Assembly: GCA_937930165.1 (NCBI GenBank)
Contig: CALGVL010000172.1
Coordinates: forward strand, 1-7,525
Length of the DNA: 7,525 nucleotides
From: an uncultured Acetobacteraceae bacterium
Lineage (GTDB): Bacteria > Pseudomonadota > Alphaproteobacteria > Acetobacterales > Acetobacteraceae
Direction: 5' to 3'
Shown: positions 6,592 to 7,525 of the stretch, one piece after another
How the letters are laid out: each line of letters begins with the position of its first letter
Numbering within the stretch: position 1 is the stretch's first letter
Made by a program: the position numbers and the translations under genes
Notes under the pieces: model-generated
The model's input: the letters and a program-made list of their open reading frames with translations, nothing else
Database searches by the model: none
Told to the model about the DNA's origin: nothing

Positions 6592-6668
6592 GGCTTCGTT
6601 CCCTTGGCACTGCGGCCGGGAACGGGCGGCGGCCGGACCGGGTTGCCGCCGCCCTGCGGAACGAAGCC
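6592..6668 (-). promoter_or_regulatory. Structured 5' leader of the SDR gene with alternative pairings over the ribosome-binding site
   Basis: In the mRNA sense (minus strand), GGCTTCGTTCC (6668-6658) is perfectly complementary over 11 bases to GGAACGAAGCC (6602-6592), which ends directly before the ATG and includes part of the AAGGG Shine-Dalgarno (6605-6601). A perfect 10-bp hairpin lies inside this stem. A second segment, CGTTCCC (6624-6618), is complementary to GGGAACG (6603-6597), so two upstream segments can compete for the same ribosome-binding region. The complementarity is directly visible. Control of translation is inferred. A plain ppdK 3' structure with no regulatory role is the alternative. 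Confidence 0.45.
6624..6654 (-). terminator. Perfect 10-bp GC hairpin downstream of ppdK
   Basis: GGGCGGCGGC (6654-6645 on the minus strand) pairs perfectly with GCCGCCGCCC (6633-6624) around an 11-base loop, starting 31 bases after the ppdK stop. It is followed by GTTCCCGG rather than a U-tract, so it is not a canonical intrinsic terminator. It could stabilise the ppdK 3' end, contribute to attenuation, or be the core of the SDR leader structure. Confidence 0.35.
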
Positions 6669-6685
6669 TCGATGCCGGCTGCGGC

Positions 6686-7525
6686 TCAGGCCGTGCGGTC
6701 CACCCCGCCGCCGGAAAGTGCCGCCTGCGCCGCCGCCAGCCGCGCCACCGGCACGCGGTAGGGCGAGCAGGAGACGTAGTCCAGCCCGACCTCCTCGCAG
6801 AATTGGATGGAGGCCGGGTCGCCGCCATGCTCGCCGCAGATGCCGAGCTTGAGATCGGGCTTCACGCCACGCCCCTTCTCCTTGGCGATCCGAACCAGCG
6901 CGCCGACACCCTCCACGTCGAGGGAGATGAAGGGGTCCTTGGGCAGGATGCCCTTCTCCACATAGACCGGCAGGAACTTGCCGGCATCGTCGCGCGACAG
7001 GCCGAAGGTGGTCTGCGTCAGATCATTGGTGCCGAAGCTGAAGAAGTCCGCCGCCTCCGCAATGGCGTCCGCGGTCAGCGCGGCGCGCGGCAGCTCGATC
7101 ATGGTGCCGACATAGTATTCGACATGGTAGCCGGTCTCGGCGAAGACCTCCTGTGCCACGCGGTCCACCAGGGCGCGGGTGATCTCCAGCTCCCGCCGGG
7201 TCGCAACCAGCGGGATCATGATCTCCGGCACCGGGGCCTTGTGCGTCTCCTTCCCGATCTGCACCGCGGCCTCGAAGATCGCGCGGGCCTGCATCTCATA
7301 GATCTCGGGGAAGGTGATGCCGAGGCGGCAGCCGCGATGCCCGAGCATCGGGTTGGCCTCGGAAAGTTCCGCGACGCGCCGCTGCATCGCCTGGGCATCG
7401 GTGCCCAGCGCCTCCGCGACCTCCGCAATTTCCTGATCCGTATGCGGCAGGAATTCGTGCAGCGGCGGGTCGAGCAACCGGATGGTGATCGGCAGCCCGG
7501 CCATGATGCGGAACAGCTCGGCGAA
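6686..7525 (-). CDS. ppdK: Pyruvate, phosphate dikinase, C-terminal part (cut by window edge)
   Basis: The last 279 residues of PPDK, a cytoplasmic enzyme interconverting pyruvate, ATP and phosphate with phosphoenolpyruvate, AMP and pyrophosphate. The fragment is the PEP/pyruvate-binding TIM barrel. Numbered from the right edge, it contains ITIRLLDPPLHEFLP (13-27), NPMLGHRGCRLGIT (58-71), the metal-binding E144 in GTMIELP, SFGTNDLTQTTFGLSRDD (163-180) with the second metal ligand D168, and GICGEHGGDP (228-237) with the proton-donor cysteine C230. The ending YVSCSPYRVPVARLAAAQA (250-268) is the standard PPDK terminus. The full protein is usually about 880-900 residues, so the nucleotide-binding and phosphohistidine domains lie outside the window. 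The GTNDLTQ and GICGEHGGDP wording matches PPDK rather than PEP synthase or PTS enzyme I. It points to a gluconeogenic or PEP-recycling role in central carbon metabolism. Confidence 0.95.
   Translation of the reverse strand, partial: FAELFRIMAGLPITIRLLDPPLHEFLPHTDQEIAEVAEALGTDAQAMQRRVAELSEANPMLGHRGCRLGITFPEIYEMQARAIFEAAVQIGKETHKAPVPEIMIPLVATRRELEITRALVDRVAQEVFAETGYHVEYYVGTMIELPRAALTADAIAEAADFFSFGTNDLTQTTFGLSRDDAGKFLPVYVEKGILPKDPFISLDVEGVGALVRIAKEKGRGVKPDLKLGICGEHGGDPASIQFCEEVGLDYVSCSPYRVPVARLAAAQAALSGGGVDRTA

Noticed and set aside
5749..6852. A 367-residue plus-strand open frame opposite the SDR gene
   Set aside because: The minus strand encodes a complete SDR with intact cofactor and catalytic motifs; the plus-strand frame is its shadow and crosses into the antisense of ppdK.
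1..7525. Mobile elements, CRISPR arrays, tRNA or phage genes
   Set aside because: No transposase, integrase, regularly spaced direct repeats, terminal inverted repeats or tRNA-like cloverleaf was recognised on reading; all coding content fits ordinary chromosomal genes.

Overview
The window is a dense, very GC-rich stretch of bacterial chromosome. Strong third-position G/C bias creates many long spurious antisense frames. Gene content (LPS-core-type glycosyltransferases, a YgfZ homologue, pyruvate phosphate dikinase, a periplasmic c-type cytochrome) and base composition suggest an alphaproteobacterium, perhaps a Roseomonas-like member of the Acetobacteraceae. This is inference from style; no rRNA or other taxonomic marker is present.

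Layout. Positions 1-3303 (minus strand) hold a tightly packed glycosyltransferase operon. Read in transcription order it is a GT9 heptosyltransferase-like gene, a GT2 WaaE/KdtX-like gene, a GT4-type gene, and a second GT4-type gene cut by the left edge. Every junction overlaps (ATGA, TGATG, ATGA), so translational coupling is likely and the products probably act in sequence on LPS core or a related surface glycan. A 94-bp divergent gap separates this operon from a plus-strand pair: ygfZ (folate-binding, Fe-S related) and a small membrane methyltransferase of the ICMT/PEMT type, overlapping by GTGA. After 136 bp without a gene comes a plus-strand secreted protein that joins an oxidoreductase-like N-terminal domain to a C-terminal cytochrome c domain. 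It converges on a minus-strand short-chain dehydrogenase of the YghA/general-stress type, the two stop codons lying at the two ends of one small inverted repeat. The right edge holds the C-terminal third of pyruvate phosphate dikinase (minus strand).

Most of the window is ordinary housekeeping and envelope biosynthesis. The most unusual signal is the 94-bp spacer between ppdK and the dehydrogenase. The 11 bases immediately before the dehydrogenase ATG are perfectly complementary to an 11-base segment upstream, enclosing a perfect 10-bp GC hairpin, and a second, nearer 7-base segment can pair with the same ribosome-binding region. This looks like a structured, possibly regulatory mRNA leader. 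The second point of interest is the domain fusion in the cytochrome protein. No mobile element, CRISPR array, tRNA or rRNA was seen.
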